From: JAICLL01 sp035252155
GTDB lineage: Bacteria > Planctomycetota > Planctomycetia > Pirellulales > JAICIG01
Reading direction: 5' to 3'
Assembly: GCA_035252155.1 (NCBI GenBank)
Contig: DATFDL010000428.1
Location: 1-17,737, forward strand
DNA length: 17,737 nt
The position numbers and the translations under genes were made by a program. Below the pieces are notes generated by a model. It was not told the origin of the DNA. It made no database searches and saw only the letters and a program-made list of their open reading frames with translations. This document shows, in pieces, positions 5,466 to 14,227 of the stretch (position 1 is the first letter of the stretch; each line of letters starts with the position of its first letter).

Positions 5466-8400
5466 CTAGCGCCAAAATCCCTTCCAGGTGTTTCGCATGC
5501 GGTTAAGTACCCCCGTCTTAGCAGGAGTGGGAGCGGCGGGGTGACGCTTGCGCGGTTGGTTGGCCACCGGCGCCGCGGGCTGCGGCACGAAGGAGGTGAG
5601 ATAGCGCGGCCAGTAACCGTCGAGTAGCCGTTGGCAATCGGCGTATTGACGGTCGGCCAGCAATGCGCCGGCCCGGTGCGTGGTCAGCCAAACGAGCGTG
5701 AGTAGTCGCGCGTTGTCGAGCTGCTCCAGATCGAACACTTCGACGTCGTCGATCCACACTTCGCCGCCCTGGCAAGTAAACTGCAACTGCAACGGCGACA
5801 GGTCGGTTGGCAAGTCGGGAAAGTCAAAGCCAAATTGCGACCAATCGGCGCTGAGTTTCTGTTCGTTGCCCAAATCTGCCGCGCGGCGGTAGGGCTGACC
5901 GACACGGCCACCTTCGAGCGATAGGCTCACTTGGGGCGGCTGGTCGGGATCGGCGGCGCGCAACCAAACCGAGATCGATAGCCAGCCGGTTTGCGGGGCG
6001 GCGAACGGCCGGCTGGTCAGCGTGGCCCGCGCCTGGCGACCTTTGAGCCGCACCGACTGCTTGCCCGAATGCGGATCGTCTGTGTCGAGCGTCACCGCAC
6101 CAGTGGCTTCGGCGCGGTTGAACGGCCGCAACAGTTTAGAAGGCGAGCGATTGACGTCCCAGCCCGGAACCGCTTCGCGCCCGGTCGGCGGAGCTTCGAA
6201 TGTGCCGTTGGCCAGGCTGTCGATAGGCGCGGGACGGTTCAAGGCGCGGGCGCGGGCCATCAGGTCTTGGATGCGGGCGTCGAGTTGCGCGACGATCTTC
6301 GCATCAAGCGTGACGCGCGGATCGGCAAGCTTGACTCCACCGGCCGTAAAGACGGCGGCCACCAGGTCGTAGGGTTCGAGCTGGATGGTCCAAGAACGCT
6401 TCATGCCGTCACCGGCCAAGGGCGGCAGCCGGCGCGAAGCATAGAGGCTGCGCACCCCGCAGTCGGCCGGTAAATCGACCTCGATGTTCACACTGGTCTT
6501 CCAGGGAGAGTCGTTGGCAAAGTAGACGAACGTGCGGCCCGCGTGCGAAAGCGTCCGCACGGTGACCGGCTGCGTCTGGCCCGCCAGGGTTTGAAACGGC
6601 AGATCGGGCAATTGGCGATACGCCCCCAGCAAGGGCTCCAGCTCATTTTCTTGTCCCAGCGGCAGCATCGGCCCGCCGTCGAACATGGCCCGTGCGTCGA
6701 GCGCGGCCAGCGCGTGAATAAACCGGCGGCGGTTGTATTGCGCCGACGGGACCGGCTGAGTGACGAGCACGGTGGCCGGGCCTTTGAAGGGATTTTTGGC
6801 GTCGAACGACGGCAGCCGGGCCTCTTGCGGCTGGTGATAGAACAAAGCGGCCGGGTTCGGCTGCTCGGCGAAGAGGCGATCGAGATGCGGATCGACGTTC
6901 AGCTCCAGGTCGGTTCCCTGCGCGACCAGCGACGTGAGCGGAGCCAGGCGCTGAGGGCGCAGCAAGACAATCGCTTCAGCATCGTGATAAAACTGCGGCG
7001 CGATGCCCGTGGTTAGCAGTGCTTCTTCATTTCGCGTGGTGCTGCGGGTGAGGGCGGGCCGCACTTCATGTTCGAGTTCGGGCCGGTCGAACAAGCCCGT
7101 GCCCGCCAGGTAGAGCTTCAGTCCCGGCCGTTCGGTGGCGATTTCTTCTTGCATCCGACGATAGAAGCGGGCCAATGTTTCGGCCCGCCACAGCAGCCAT
7201 GCCTGGCGGTGCGCCGCACGCAGCAACGCCACGCGGCGGGCAAACTGCGCTTCGCCGGGAGGCAGTTTCACCTTCGCTTCTTTTTGAAAGCGGGCCAGGG
7301 TCTGTTCGTCATAACCCCAATCGGCGCCGGGAAGCTGCGCGTAGCCGTCGGCCGAAAGCTGCACCGCCACCCCGCCCAGCGACGGATGATGCCGATAGCG
7401 GGCCATCAGTTCACGCACTATGTCGAGCATGGCGTTTTGCACGCGCTCATCGAGCGGATTGTAGTAAGGCGCCAGGCCCTTTCGCGGCGCGTGGCGAGCA
7501 AGCCAGGACTGGCCGTCCTCGCCAATCAGCTCGATGCCCGGTTCGGCGCCTTTTCGAAGCAGTTGTTCCAAGGCAGGCAATGGAGCCGAGAATTGCAGCG
7601 TGGGAATAAGTTTCAGCCCTTCGCGGTCGAAGATGCGGAAGACCAGCTCGAGGGCATCCTTGCGAATCGGATCATGGCCGTCGGAAAAATAGATTCCGGT
7701 GTCGTGCCGCGGCGTCGGCTGCAGACGCTCGCTGGGATAGAGCGAGCTGCCGTCGGCCAGCACGGCCAGCATCAAGCCGTTGTAGCCGGCAAAGCTGAGG
7801 TATTCCGCCAGGCGGATACCGCCTTCATGAAACGTCCGCCAATCGTCGAGGCGCTGCCCGCGCAGGGCGTCGAAACCTTCAGTCGCCGAAAAGTTTTCAG
7901 GAAACCAGGGTCGGTCGTAATACGCCGACAAGATGCGTCCCGCGGCAGGGTCGGTCAGCTTGAACCGCCGCTTCAACATGCTGTGGGTATCCCAGTCGTC
8001 GCGACTGAGCGCCTTGACGACTTGTTCGGCAGTGCCTTGCGGCCCGAGCACGCGCAGCTTGCTGTAGACCGCCCGCGTGCCGTCGAGCCGGTTGGTGAGC
8101 AGCAGCAACGGCGTTTTGGTGCGCGGCCAGAAAACCAGCCGGTGCTTGGCCACCCGCGGTTCGCCGCCGGCCGATTGCTCGGGCGTATAAACTCCCGAAT
8201 CGAGTCGCAATGGCGGCGAGTTCGCCTCGACCACGCTGATGCCCAGTACCTGTGGCACATCGCTGGGATATTCCAACTCGATGATGTGTGGTTCGCCGGG
8301 CTTGTGAATGGTGAGCGGATACGCTTCCCAACTGATGTTTGGTTCGCGCCCGCCTATTCCCAGCCGCATCATTGTTCCCAACGGGTGCTGCCAGGCCGCG

Positions 8401-9452
8401 GCGTCGCCCAGCGGGCCGCGCCGCAGCCCCGGCACCATCGTCAGCTTGGGCAGCCGGTCCCAGACGCCCGGTTTGGAGGGGTCGATCTCGAGAACAGGAA
8501 AGGAGGGAGGTTCGGTCGTACTGTCGGGCATTCGCGGGTCGCCGCTCACCACGACCAACTGCATACGCCGCTCGACGTCGCCGTGTTTCAAATCGAGCCG
8601 ATTGGGCAGGCCCCAGCGACTGGTTTGCAGCACCAGGTCGTACACTCCTTCGTTTTCGGGAAGTTGCAGCGAGAGCGCGATCGGCGGGGCGGTGCCCTCC
8701 ACATCGACCTGACATTGCTGCTCTTGCGAGCCGACTTCCTTGTGCTTGACGGCGTCGAAGAGCTTGGCTTGCAGCGAGAGCTTCGCACCCGCCGCGGCGC
8801 TGATGCGAAACGGTTCGATTTCCAATTCCAGTTTTTCGTTGGGAGCGTAGATCAACGCCTGTCGTGGCACAGTGATTCGCAGCTTGTCGCCGGGCGCCCG
8901 CCCAACGCCGAGCTTATTCTTTCGGTCGTCGAGCCGGCTGGAATGCTGCTTCTCGACGAGCAGCGCCAACGGAATATCGACGCTGCCGAACTCGGACGCA
9001 TCGCCGGCCGCTGGACTCGGCGCAGACGGCCGGTCGAACGTGGTCCCCACGGCCGAGATCAGCTCGACATGCAGCGTGGCATCGAGCGGGGCCAACACGT
9101 CCAGATCGACGCCGTCGTACCCGCGCGGACTGCGCTCGCGAATGAGCAAGCGGCCCGATTCAACCCACATCGAACCCGGCTCATCGGCTTCCTTGCCCAG
9201 CGCGATCGGATTTGCGACTTCGCCCTCGCTGACGCCGATGCTACCCCGCCACTGTTGCGGCGCGCCGCCCCCCCACTCGATGCGCAAGCGCAACGTAGGC
9301 GCGGGCCGGTCGGCCGGCACGTCTTGGCCGTCGTCGGCGAGCGACGGCATTGCCGTCAGCGCAAGGGCGAGCGCTAGCGCCAACTTCGCCCCGCGGGGGC
9401 GTGCGCGTAAGTGCGATTGCCGCGATGTATTCGGACGTCCGTGTCCGACCAT
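5466..9452 (-). CDS. Large exported glycoside-hydrolase-like protein
   Basis: The 1,328-residue product begins with an Arg-rich region and an Ala/Leu core (about 22-38), with likely signal peptidase cleavage after SLA (residue 39). Residues 50-480 look like beta-rich domains. Residues 500-800 resemble the TIM-barrel of GHL10/GH42-like glycosyl hydrolases: RLAEYLSFAGYNGLMLAV (547-564), GLKLIPTLQFS (612-622), YYNPLDERVQNAMLDIVREL (663-682), then GGVAVQLSADGYAQLPGADWGYDEQ. Residues 1080-1240 resemble a carbohydrate-binding galactose-binding fold (NGTFEAP, HSGKQSVRLKG, VWIDDVEVFD). The tail is basic and aromatic (RMRNTWKGFWR). A polysaccharide-related role outside the cytoplasm is likely; the substrate and even activity are unproven. 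I cannot name catalytic acids with certainty. Confidence 0.8.
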   Translation of the reverse strand: MVGHGRPNTSRQSHLRARPRGAKLALALALALTAMPSLADDGQDVPADRPAPTLRLRIEWGGGAPQQWRGSIGVSEGEVANPIALGKEADEPGSMWVESGRLLIRERSPRGYDGVDLDVLAPLDATLHVELISAVGTTFDRPSAPSPAAGDASEFGSVDIPLALLVEKQHSSRLDDRKNKLGVGRAPGDKLRITVPRQALIYAPNEKLELEIEPFRISAAAGAKLSLQAKLFDAVKHKEVGSQEQQCQVDVEGTAPPIALSLQLPENEGVYDLVLQTSRWGLPNRLDLKHGDVERRMQLVVVSGDPRMPDSTTEPPSFPVLEIDPSKPGVWDRLPKLTMVPGLRRGPLGDAAAWQHPLGTMMRLGIGGREPNISWEAYPLTIHKPGEPHIIELEYPSDVPQVLGISVVEANSPPLRLDSGVYTPEQSAGGEPRVAKHRLVFWPRTKTPLLLLTNRLDGTRAVYSKLRVLGPQGTAEQVVKALSRDDWDTHSMLKRRFKLTDPAAGRILSAYYDRPWFPENFSATEGFDALRGQRLDDWRTFHEGGIRLAEYLSFAGYNGLMLAVLADGSSLYPSERLQPTPRHDTGIYFSDGHDPIRKDALELVFRIFDREGLKLIPTLQFSAPLPALEQLLRKGAEPGIELIGEDGQSWLARHAPRKGLAPYYNPLDERVQNAMLDIVRELMARYRHHPSLGGVAVQLSADGYAQLPGADWGYDEQTLARFQKEAKVKLPPGEAQFARRVALLRAAHRQAWLLWRAETLARFYRRMQEEIATERPGLKLYLAGTGLFDRPELEHEVRPALTRSTTRNEEALLTTGIAPQFYHDAEAIVLLRPQRLAPLTSLVAQGTDLELNVDPHLDRLFAEQPNPAALFYHQPQEARLPSFDAKNPFKGPATVLVTQPVPSAQYNRRRFIHALAALDARAMFDGGPMLPLGQENELEPLLGAYRQLPDLPFQTLAGQTQPVTVRTLSHAGRTFVYFANDSPWKTSVNIEVDLPADCGVRSLYASRRLPPLAGDGMKRSWTIQLEPYDLVAAVFTAGGVKLADPRVTLDAKIVAQLDARIQDLMARARALNRPAPIDSLANGTFEAPPTGREAVPGWDVNRSPSKLLRPFNRAEATGAVTLDTDDPHSGKQSVRLKGRQARATLTSRPFAAPQTGWLSISVWLRAADPDQPPQVSLSLEGGRVGQPYRRAADLGNEQKLSADWSQFGFDFPDLPTDLSPLQLQFTCQGGEVWIDDVEVFDLEQLDNARLLTLVWLTTHRAGALLADRQYADCQRLLDGYWPRYLTSFVPQPAAPVANQPRKRHPAAPTPAKTGVLNRMRNTWKGFWR

Positions 9453-9514
9453 CTCGGAGAGCCTAAGGTTGGGTAATTAAAGGTGAAACGGCAAGGCGCC
9501 GGAAAGGGAGCGGG

Positions 9515-9520
9515 ATTATA
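9515..9520 (-). promoter_or_regulatory. TATAAT -10 box ahead of the large exported protein
   Basis: On the minus strand a perfect TATAAT occupies 9515-9520, about 63 bases upstream of the ATG at 9452. No good -35 box stands at the right distance. It lies in the 148-base gap after the enolase-superfamily gene, implying that the large gene can be transcribed separately from the two genes upstream. A weak 6-bp hairpin (gcgatt 9566-9571, aatcgc 9577-9582) also lies in that gap. Confidence 0.4.
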
Positions 9521-9600
9521 GTGACGCAAGGCGATTCGACCTATGGCAGCCTGGCAACATTCTAGGCGATTTAGGCAATCGCGGCAGTCAAAGGCAAGAA

Positions 9601-10962
9601 TCAAAACGGGCAGTATCCCAACCCCGGCCCATTCAGTACGGCGGTGCCGAGCGTGCCGTCGCTGACGTGGAACATGCCGGGATAGCGGTCGCTCCAACCT
9701 CGATTGCCGGCGGGGCAATACTGCCGGGCGTTTCCCTCGATGGCCGCCACCGTGGGAATTCGGGCCGAAAGTGAAGCGGAATGCAGAAACGACGCCCCCG
9801 GACAGGTCAGGTCTTGCACACAGAGAAACATGCCATATTTCTGCGCGGCCGCGCCCATCAGCAGCGCCTCGGTTTGGCCCTTACACGCCTTTAGCGCCAC
9901 GCCCGAATAGCCCATCTCGCGGCACAACAACAGGCTTTCGAGATCGATGAGCGACTCGTCGATCACCACGGGCTTGAGCCGGGCGGCGGCGTGCATGCGA
10001 TGATGCGGATGCGCCTTCAAATCGCGATGCGTGGGCTGTTCAATATATTGCACGCGCTCGAGGGCCCGCGGCGCACGCTCGGCCACCCGCGCCAGAAAGT
10101 CGAGCACATATTGCACGTCGGCGCACCGCTCGTTGAAGTCGAGCGAGTAATGCCACTGCGAGCAGCCGCGCGCAACTTGCACCGGTTCCGCCGCCCGCTC
10201 GACCGCCACCACGCGCTCGACGTCCCACGCAAGATCATCACCGTTGAGCTTAATCTTGAGATGCGTCAGGCCGTCGGCCGCGATCCACTCGCCCAGCGTC
10301 TCGGGCAGGCCGTCGCCGATCGGCTCGCGCACGTCGGCGGCAGTGAGCGGGTCGAGGGCACCGACCAGATGATAGAGCGGCATACGCGGCTTCGGTTCGC
10401 GCGAAGTATAGCGATCGAGATACTCGCCGCGAAAGTCGTTGCCCAGCCACGCGGAGAGATCGCGACCGACGAATTCGCTGCCCAGCACATTGTAGGAATT
10501 CAAGCCGAGCGCCTTACCGTAAGCATCATGAAGGGCTGCCTCGATGGGGCTGGCCGCCACCAACTGCGCCAGGCGCGGCATCGACTCGGTGATGCCTGTG
10601 GCTGCCAGCGCTTCGGCGGCCAGGGCCGCATGCCCTTCGGCTAGCTCCGATGTGATGTCGAGCGGATGCCCACTGCCGCGATAATCGGCCGCGGCGACCA
10701 CCAGCCGCCGCGCCAGGTCGAGCATGGCGGTCAGAGTGTCTTCGGGCGCCAGCGAATTGGTCGGCCAGGCCCAGATGTTGCCCAGCGGCATCGAGCCGAA
10801 ACCAATGCCGCGGCGGCCGTCGCGAGTTTCGACCTCGGTGGTCACATGAAACAACACCGCGTCAGTGACCACGCGCCCGCCGAACTTGATCGGCGCCCGG
10901 TAGCCGATGCGTTCCGTTTGCGACGTGATCTGACGCAGCTCGATGTCGGTTGCCTTGGCCAC
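9601..10962 (-). CDS. Enolase-superfamily (MR/MLE-type) enzyme
   Basis: With the GTG start at 10960-10962 the product has 453 residues. The barrel carries the superfamily set: KxK (K236, K238 in THLKIKLNGDD) on strand 2, D275 and N277 (SLDFNE) on strand 3, E308 (YIEQPTHRD) on strand 4, D335 (VVIDES) on strand 5, and K358 (ALKACKGQTEAL) on strand 6. This is the pattern of the muconate-lactonising subgroup, with three acidic Mg ligands and opposed lysines that abstract a proton alpha to a carboxylate. Epimerase, racemase or cycloisomerase activity is possible; the substrate cannot be told. The protein is longer than the usual 350-400. The GTG avoids a long overlap with the regulator upstream, from which it is 4 bases away, so an operon is likely. 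The next in-frame ATG would remove the N-terminal domain. Confidence 0.85.
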   Translation of the reverse strand: MAKATDIELRQITSQTERIGYRAPIKFGGRVVTDAVLFHVTTEVETRDGRRGIGFGSMPLGNIWAWPTNSLAPEDTLTAMLDLARRLVVAAADYRGSGHPLDITSELAEGHAALAAEALAATGITESMPRLAQLVAASPIEAALHDAYGKALGLNSYNVLGSEFVGRDLSAWLGNDFRGEYLDRYTSREPKPRMPLYHLVGALDPLTAADVREPIGDGLPETLGEWIAADGLTHLKIKLNGDDLAWDVERVVAVERAAEPVQVARGCSQWHYSLDFNERCADVQYVLDFLARVAERAPRALERVQYIEQPTHRDLKAHPHHRMHAAARLKPVVIDESLIDLESLLLCREMGYSGVALKACKGQTEALLMGAAAQKYGMFLCVQDLTCPGASFLHSASLSARIPTVAAIEGNARQYCPAGNRGWSDRYPGMFHVSDGTLGTAVLNGPGLGYCPF

Positions 10963-10966
10963 GATC

Positions 10967-11599
10967 TTACACCAAACCCTTGCGGACGGCCCAGACTGCG
11001 GCCTGCGTTCGGTCGGAGACGCCGATCTTTTGCAAAACGTGTTGCACGTGTTCCTTGACGGTTTCGTAGCTGATGCCCAGCACCTGGGCAATCTCTTTGT
11101 TCGTCAAACCAAAGGCGAGCTGTGCCAAGACCTCGGTCTCGCGCTGGGTGAGCGGTGCCTCAATGTCGCCGGCCACTCGGGGGGTAGCCAGGGCGCCGGT
11201 CACGCGCCGCAGTTCATCGCGCTTCCAGGCGTCGCCTCCCTCGGCCACGCGGCGGATAGCCGACACGAGCTCATCGCGCCCCGAATCTTTCAGCAGATAC
11301 CCGCTAGCGCCCAGCGCCAGCGCACGGGCGACATAGGTGGGATTGTCGTAGCCCGAAAGCATCAGCACCGGCAGCTTCGGCCGGCTGAGCTTGATGCGGC
11401 CCAGTGCGTTCAGGCCGTCGGTGTCGGCCATGCGCACATCGAGCAGCACGACATCGAGCTTATGTTGCTCGACTGCCCGCACCGCTCCATCGCCTGTCGC
11501 GGCCTCGGCCACAATAGCGATCTCCGTGCCGCTCAACAGGCTCTTTAGCCCCGAGCGCACTACTTCATGGTCGTCCGCAACAAGTAATCGAATAGACAT
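10967..11599 (-). CDS. NarL/FixJ-type response regulator
   Basis: The 210-residue protein has a receiver domain (2-120) with acidic pocket D9/D10, phosphoacceptor D54 (VVLLDVRMADTDG), S82 at the switch position (VLMLSGYD) and K104 (YLLKD). A LuxR-type helix-turn-helix follows (149-208), with LTQRETEVLAQLAFGLTNKEIAQVLGISYETVKEHV. I chose the ATG at 11597-11599 because the receiver begins immediately (MSIRLLVADDHE). A longer frame reaching 11707 adds 36 residues of non-domain sequence. All phosphorylation residues are intact. No histidine kinase is in the window, so it is an orphan here. The next gene, the enolase-like enzyme, starts 4 bases after its stop and may be a co-expressed unit. Confidence 0.92.
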   Translation of the reverse strand: MSIRLLVADDHEVVRSGLKSLLSGTEIAIVAEAATGDGAVRAVEQHKLDVVLLDVRMADTDGLNALGRIKLSRPKLPVLMLSGYDNPTYVARALALGASGYLLKDSGRDELVSAIRRVAEGGDAWKRDELRRVTGALATPRVAGDIEAPLTQRETEVLAQLAFGLTNKEIAQVLGISYETVKEHVQHVLQKIGVSDRTQAAVWAVRKGLV

Positions 11600-11832
11600 C
11601 GCAGGCAAGCACCGCGGCGGCGTCAACGAGCAAAGCGCATTTAAGGGCGAGTGATGGCCCGCGGAGTGTTCACGTTTTGTGCCACCAATGGGTAGGTTCC
11701 CTGACAATACACTCGAAACGTTGTCGATTTTACCCCCCCAGAGGGTTGTAAACCACGCATTCTTGACGCCACCCCGCAGTTGCGTGCATCCTAAACAGAC
11801 AAATCGACCAAGTTACTCGGACCGGATGAGCA

Positions 11833-14085
11833 ATGAAAAACTGGGATTTTCGCGGATTTTTACTGGCGACGTGTTGTTTCGCGAGTTTGGCAGCTTGGCT
11901 GATTGCCGCCGAACCAGAGCCGAATGAGCCGACGACAGCGCAGCCTAACACGCCGGCTGCATCGATCGAGAAGCTGGTCGAGACCGCCCGCAAGTCGGTG
12001 GTCGTCATAACGTTTCGCGGACGCGACAGCGGGCGCGAAGGACTGGGCAGCGGGTTTGTGGTGAAGTCCGACGGGCTGATCGCCACCAATCTGCACGTGA
12101 TTGGCGAGGCCAGGCCCATCGCGGTGCAGATGTTCGACGGCCGCCGCTACGATGTCACAACGATCGAGGCTTCGGATCGCGAAGCCGACCTGGCGTTGCT
12201 GCGAATTGATGCCCGCGAGTTGCCCGCGCTGGAACTGGGTGATTCCGCCACCCTCAAGCAAGGCCAGAGCGTGGTGGCACTTGGCAACCCGCGTGGGCTG
12301 ACACACAGCGTCGTCACCGGAGTTGTCTCTGGCGAGCGGACCATCGATGGCCGGCAAATGATTCAGTTGGCCATTCCGATCGAGCCGGGCAACAGCGGCG
12401 GTCCGCTGCTCGATCTGGCGGGGCGCGTCCATGGACTTCTCACCATGAAATCGGTCGTCACCGCCAATCTGGGGTTTGCCGTGCCGATCAACCGGCTGAA
12501 ACCGCTGCTCGAAAAACCCAATCCCGTGCCGATCGATCGCTGGTTGTTGTTCGGCGCGCTCGACGACGGGCAATGGACCACGCTCTTCGGGGCGCGCTGG
12601 CGGCGGCGGGGAGGCCAGATCATGGTCGAAGGACCGGGCAACGGCTTCGGCGGCCGCTCGCTCTGTCTGTCGCGGCAAGACGTGCCCGAAGCTCCCTACG
12701 AAGTCGCGGTCACCGTCCGGCTCGACGACGAGGCGGGCGCCGCCGGACTAGTGTTTGCCAGCGACGGCGCCGACCGGCATTTTGGCTTTTACCCGAGTGC
12801 GGGCAAGCTGCGGCTGACGCAGTTCGACGGACCCGATGTCACCAGTTGGCAAGTGCTGGCCGAGCAACCGAGTGCCGACTACGTGCGCGGCGATTGGAAC
12901 ACGCTCAAAGTGCGCGTCGATCCCGAGCATGTGACTTGCTACGTGAACGGCCGGCCGGTGATCGAATCGACGCGGGCCCAACCGAACCCCGGCCGCGTGG
13001 GTCTGGCCAAGTTTCGCGACACGCGGGCCGAATTCAAAGATTTTTCGCTCGGTAAGGAACTGCCCGACCGCCGTCCCGACGAGGCCCTGGTGCGGCGGGT
13101 CGACGAACTACTATCGGCACATGCCGACGATCTGTTAGATCCTGTTCTCGTCCGTGATTTGTCACCTGAGGCAGCCGAAGCGATCGCTGCCCTGCGCGAG
13201 CAGGCCAAGCGACTCGACGGCCGGGCGGCGCAATTGCGCCGGTTGGCCGACGCCGTACATCAACAACACGTGCTGAACACACTGACCAAGGTACTGGCCC
13301 ACGACGAAGCCGAGATCGACCTCGTTCACGCCGCACTATTGATTGCTCGGCTCGATAACGATGAGCTCGACGTCGATGCCTATCGTCAGCAATTCGAGCG
13401 AATGGCCGACGAGTTGAAGAAGTCGCTGCCGGCCGAGGCCGACGAAGCCGCCCGGCTCACCGCGCTCGACGATTACCTCTTTAAGCTGAATGGATTTCAT
13501 GGCAGCCGGGCCGATTATTACAATCGCCGCAACAGCTACATCAACGAAGTACTCGACGATCGCGAGGGAATTCCGATCACGCTGTCGTTGGTCTACATTG
13601 AGCTTGCCCGGCGGCTGGGACTCGATGTGGTGGGCCTGGGCCTGCCGGGGCATTTTGTCGTTGAATTCCGACCGCGCGCGGGTACTCCGCGAGTGATCGA
13701 CGTCTTTGACGCTGGCCGGCCGCTCAGCCGTGAACAGGTCGAGGCTCGTGTGCTGGCCGCCACCGGCCAGCCGCTCGAGAACGAGCAACTTACCCCGGTG
13801 ACCAAGCGGGCCTTGTTGGTGCGAATACTTCGAAATCTGCACGCCCTTGCGGCCCGCGGTCAGGACCTCACCGGTGTGATGCGCTATCTCGAAGCGATTC
13901 TGGCGATTACGCCGGACTCGGCCGAGGACCACATGTATCGGGCATTTTTCCGCTACCAGTCGGGGCAGGGCACGGCGGCATTGGAAGATTTGGATTGGTT
14001 GCTCGCGCACGAGCCGCCGGGCATCGATCTCGATCGCGTGCGGGCGCTGCGCGAAAAAATTACAGAAGGCAATCAAGGGAATTGA
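11833..14085 (+). CDS. Exported HtrA-like protease / LamG-like / SirB1-like fusion
   Basis: The 750-residue product has a signal peptide (about 1-26) and three parts. Residues 43-228 are a trypsin-like HtrA-type protease with triad H88 (TNLHVIGE), D119 (ADLALLRI) and S188 (EPGNSGGPL). Residues 236-408 resemble a concanavalin/LamG-type sandwich (GLVFASDGADRHFGFY, WNTLKVRVDPEHVTCYVNGRPV, GRVGLAKFRDTRAEFKDFS). Residues 440-640 match the SirB1/transglutaminase-like fold (DYLFKLNGFHGSRADYYNRRNSYINEVLDDREGIPITLSL and GLPGHFVVEF with H607), and a TPR-like helical end follows (660-740). The usual transglutaminase cysteine appears replaced near PITLS (S585), as in SirB1 relatives. No PDZ domain follows the protease. 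A role in the cell envelope is inferred; the partner of the sandwich domain is unknown. It converges on the HEAT-repeat gene. Confidence 0.88.
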   Translation: MKNWDFRGFLLATCCFASLAAWLIAAEPEPNEPTTAQPNTPAASIEKLVETARKSVVVITFRGRDSGREGLGSGFVVKSDGLIATNLHVIGEARPIAVQMFDGRRYDVTTIEASDREADLALLRIDARELPALELGDSATLKQGQSVVALGNPRGLTHSVVTGVVSGERTIDGRQMIQLAIPIEPGNSGGPLLDLAGRVHGLLTMKSVVTANLGFAVPINRLKPLLEKPNPVPIDRWLLFGALDDGQWTTLFGARWRRRGGQIMVEGPGNGFGGRSLCLSRQDVPEAPYEVAVTVRLDDEAGAAGLVFASDGADRHFGFYPSAGKLRLTQFDGPDVTSWQVLAEQPSADYVRGDWNTLKVRVDPEHVTCYVNGRPVIESTRAQPNPGRVGLAKFRDTRAEFKDFSLGKELPDRRPDEALVRRVDELLSAHADDLLDPVLVRDLSPEAAEAIAALREQAKRLDGRAAQLRRLADAVHQQHVLNTLTKVLAHDEAEIDLVHAALLIARLDNDELDVDAYRQQFERMADELKKSLPAEADEAARLTALDDYLFKLNGFHGSRADYYNRRNSYINEVLDDREGIPITLSLVYIELARRLGLDVVGLGLPGHFVVEFRPRAGTPRVIDVFDAGRPLSREQVEARVLAATGQPLENEQLTPVTKRALLVRILRNLHALAARGQDLTGVMRYLEAILAITPDSAEDHMYRAFFRYQSGQGTAALEDLDWLLAHEPPGIDLDRVRALREKITEGNQGN

Positions 14086-14112
14086 ACTGAAGGCAATGCC
14101 ACACGTATCTGT

Positions 14113-14137
14113 AGGGAACGCCCTCCGTGGCGTTCCG
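14113..14137 (+). repeat. GGAACG-type palindromic element, copy 1
   Basis: A 25-base element begins agggaacg and ends cgttccg. Its 7-bp stem (ggaacgc 14115-14121 with gcgttcc 14130-14136) closes an 8-base loop. Copies 2 and 3 at 17656-17680 and 17713-17737 differ at three positions. Two of these are a C:G to G:C swap of one stem pair, and the third is in the loop. Similarity to copy 3 continues outward (gtgaact, cgat). It lies 28 bases past the protease-fusion stop. Confidence 0.6.
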
Positions 14138-14176
14138 TGAACTGCGATACGACGTCGCGCCGCCCTCGCGTCGTAG

Positions 14177-14202
14177 GGTGGGACGAGCTTGCGAGTCCCA
14201 CC
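14177..14202. repeat. 8-bp hairpin in the convergent gap
   Basis: The arms ggtgggac (14177-14184) and gtcccacc (14195-14202) pair perfectly around a 10-base loop. It is preceded by gta, as in several other hairpins here. No T-tract follows on either strand. It lies between the convergent ends of the protease fusion and the HEAT-repeat gene, so a transcription-end or mRNA-stabilising role is possible. Confidence 0.5.
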
Positions 14203-14227
14203 TCTTTCCCGTGCGCCACCCGGAAGC

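Noticed and set aside
7068..9377. A 769-codon open frame on the plus strand, opposite the large exported protein gene
   Set aside because: It is Arg/Gln/His-rich, with no domain, and lies antisense to a gene that has a signal peptide and recognisable modules. Long antisense frames are normal in high-GC coding DNA.
10963..11091. N-terminal extension of the enolase-superfamily protein to an ATG at 11091
   Set aside because: The added 43 residues overlap the helix-turn-helix coding part of the response regulator in another frame and look like shadow sequence (Cys/Arg/Ser-rich). The GTG at 10962 gives a sensible domain start.
11600..11832. Promoters for the divergent response regulator and protease-fusion genes
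   Set aside because: Boxes such as TTGACG near 11763 or TTTACA on the minus strand exist, but no pair has an acceptable spacing, so I made no call. I see nothing else in this 233-base gap.
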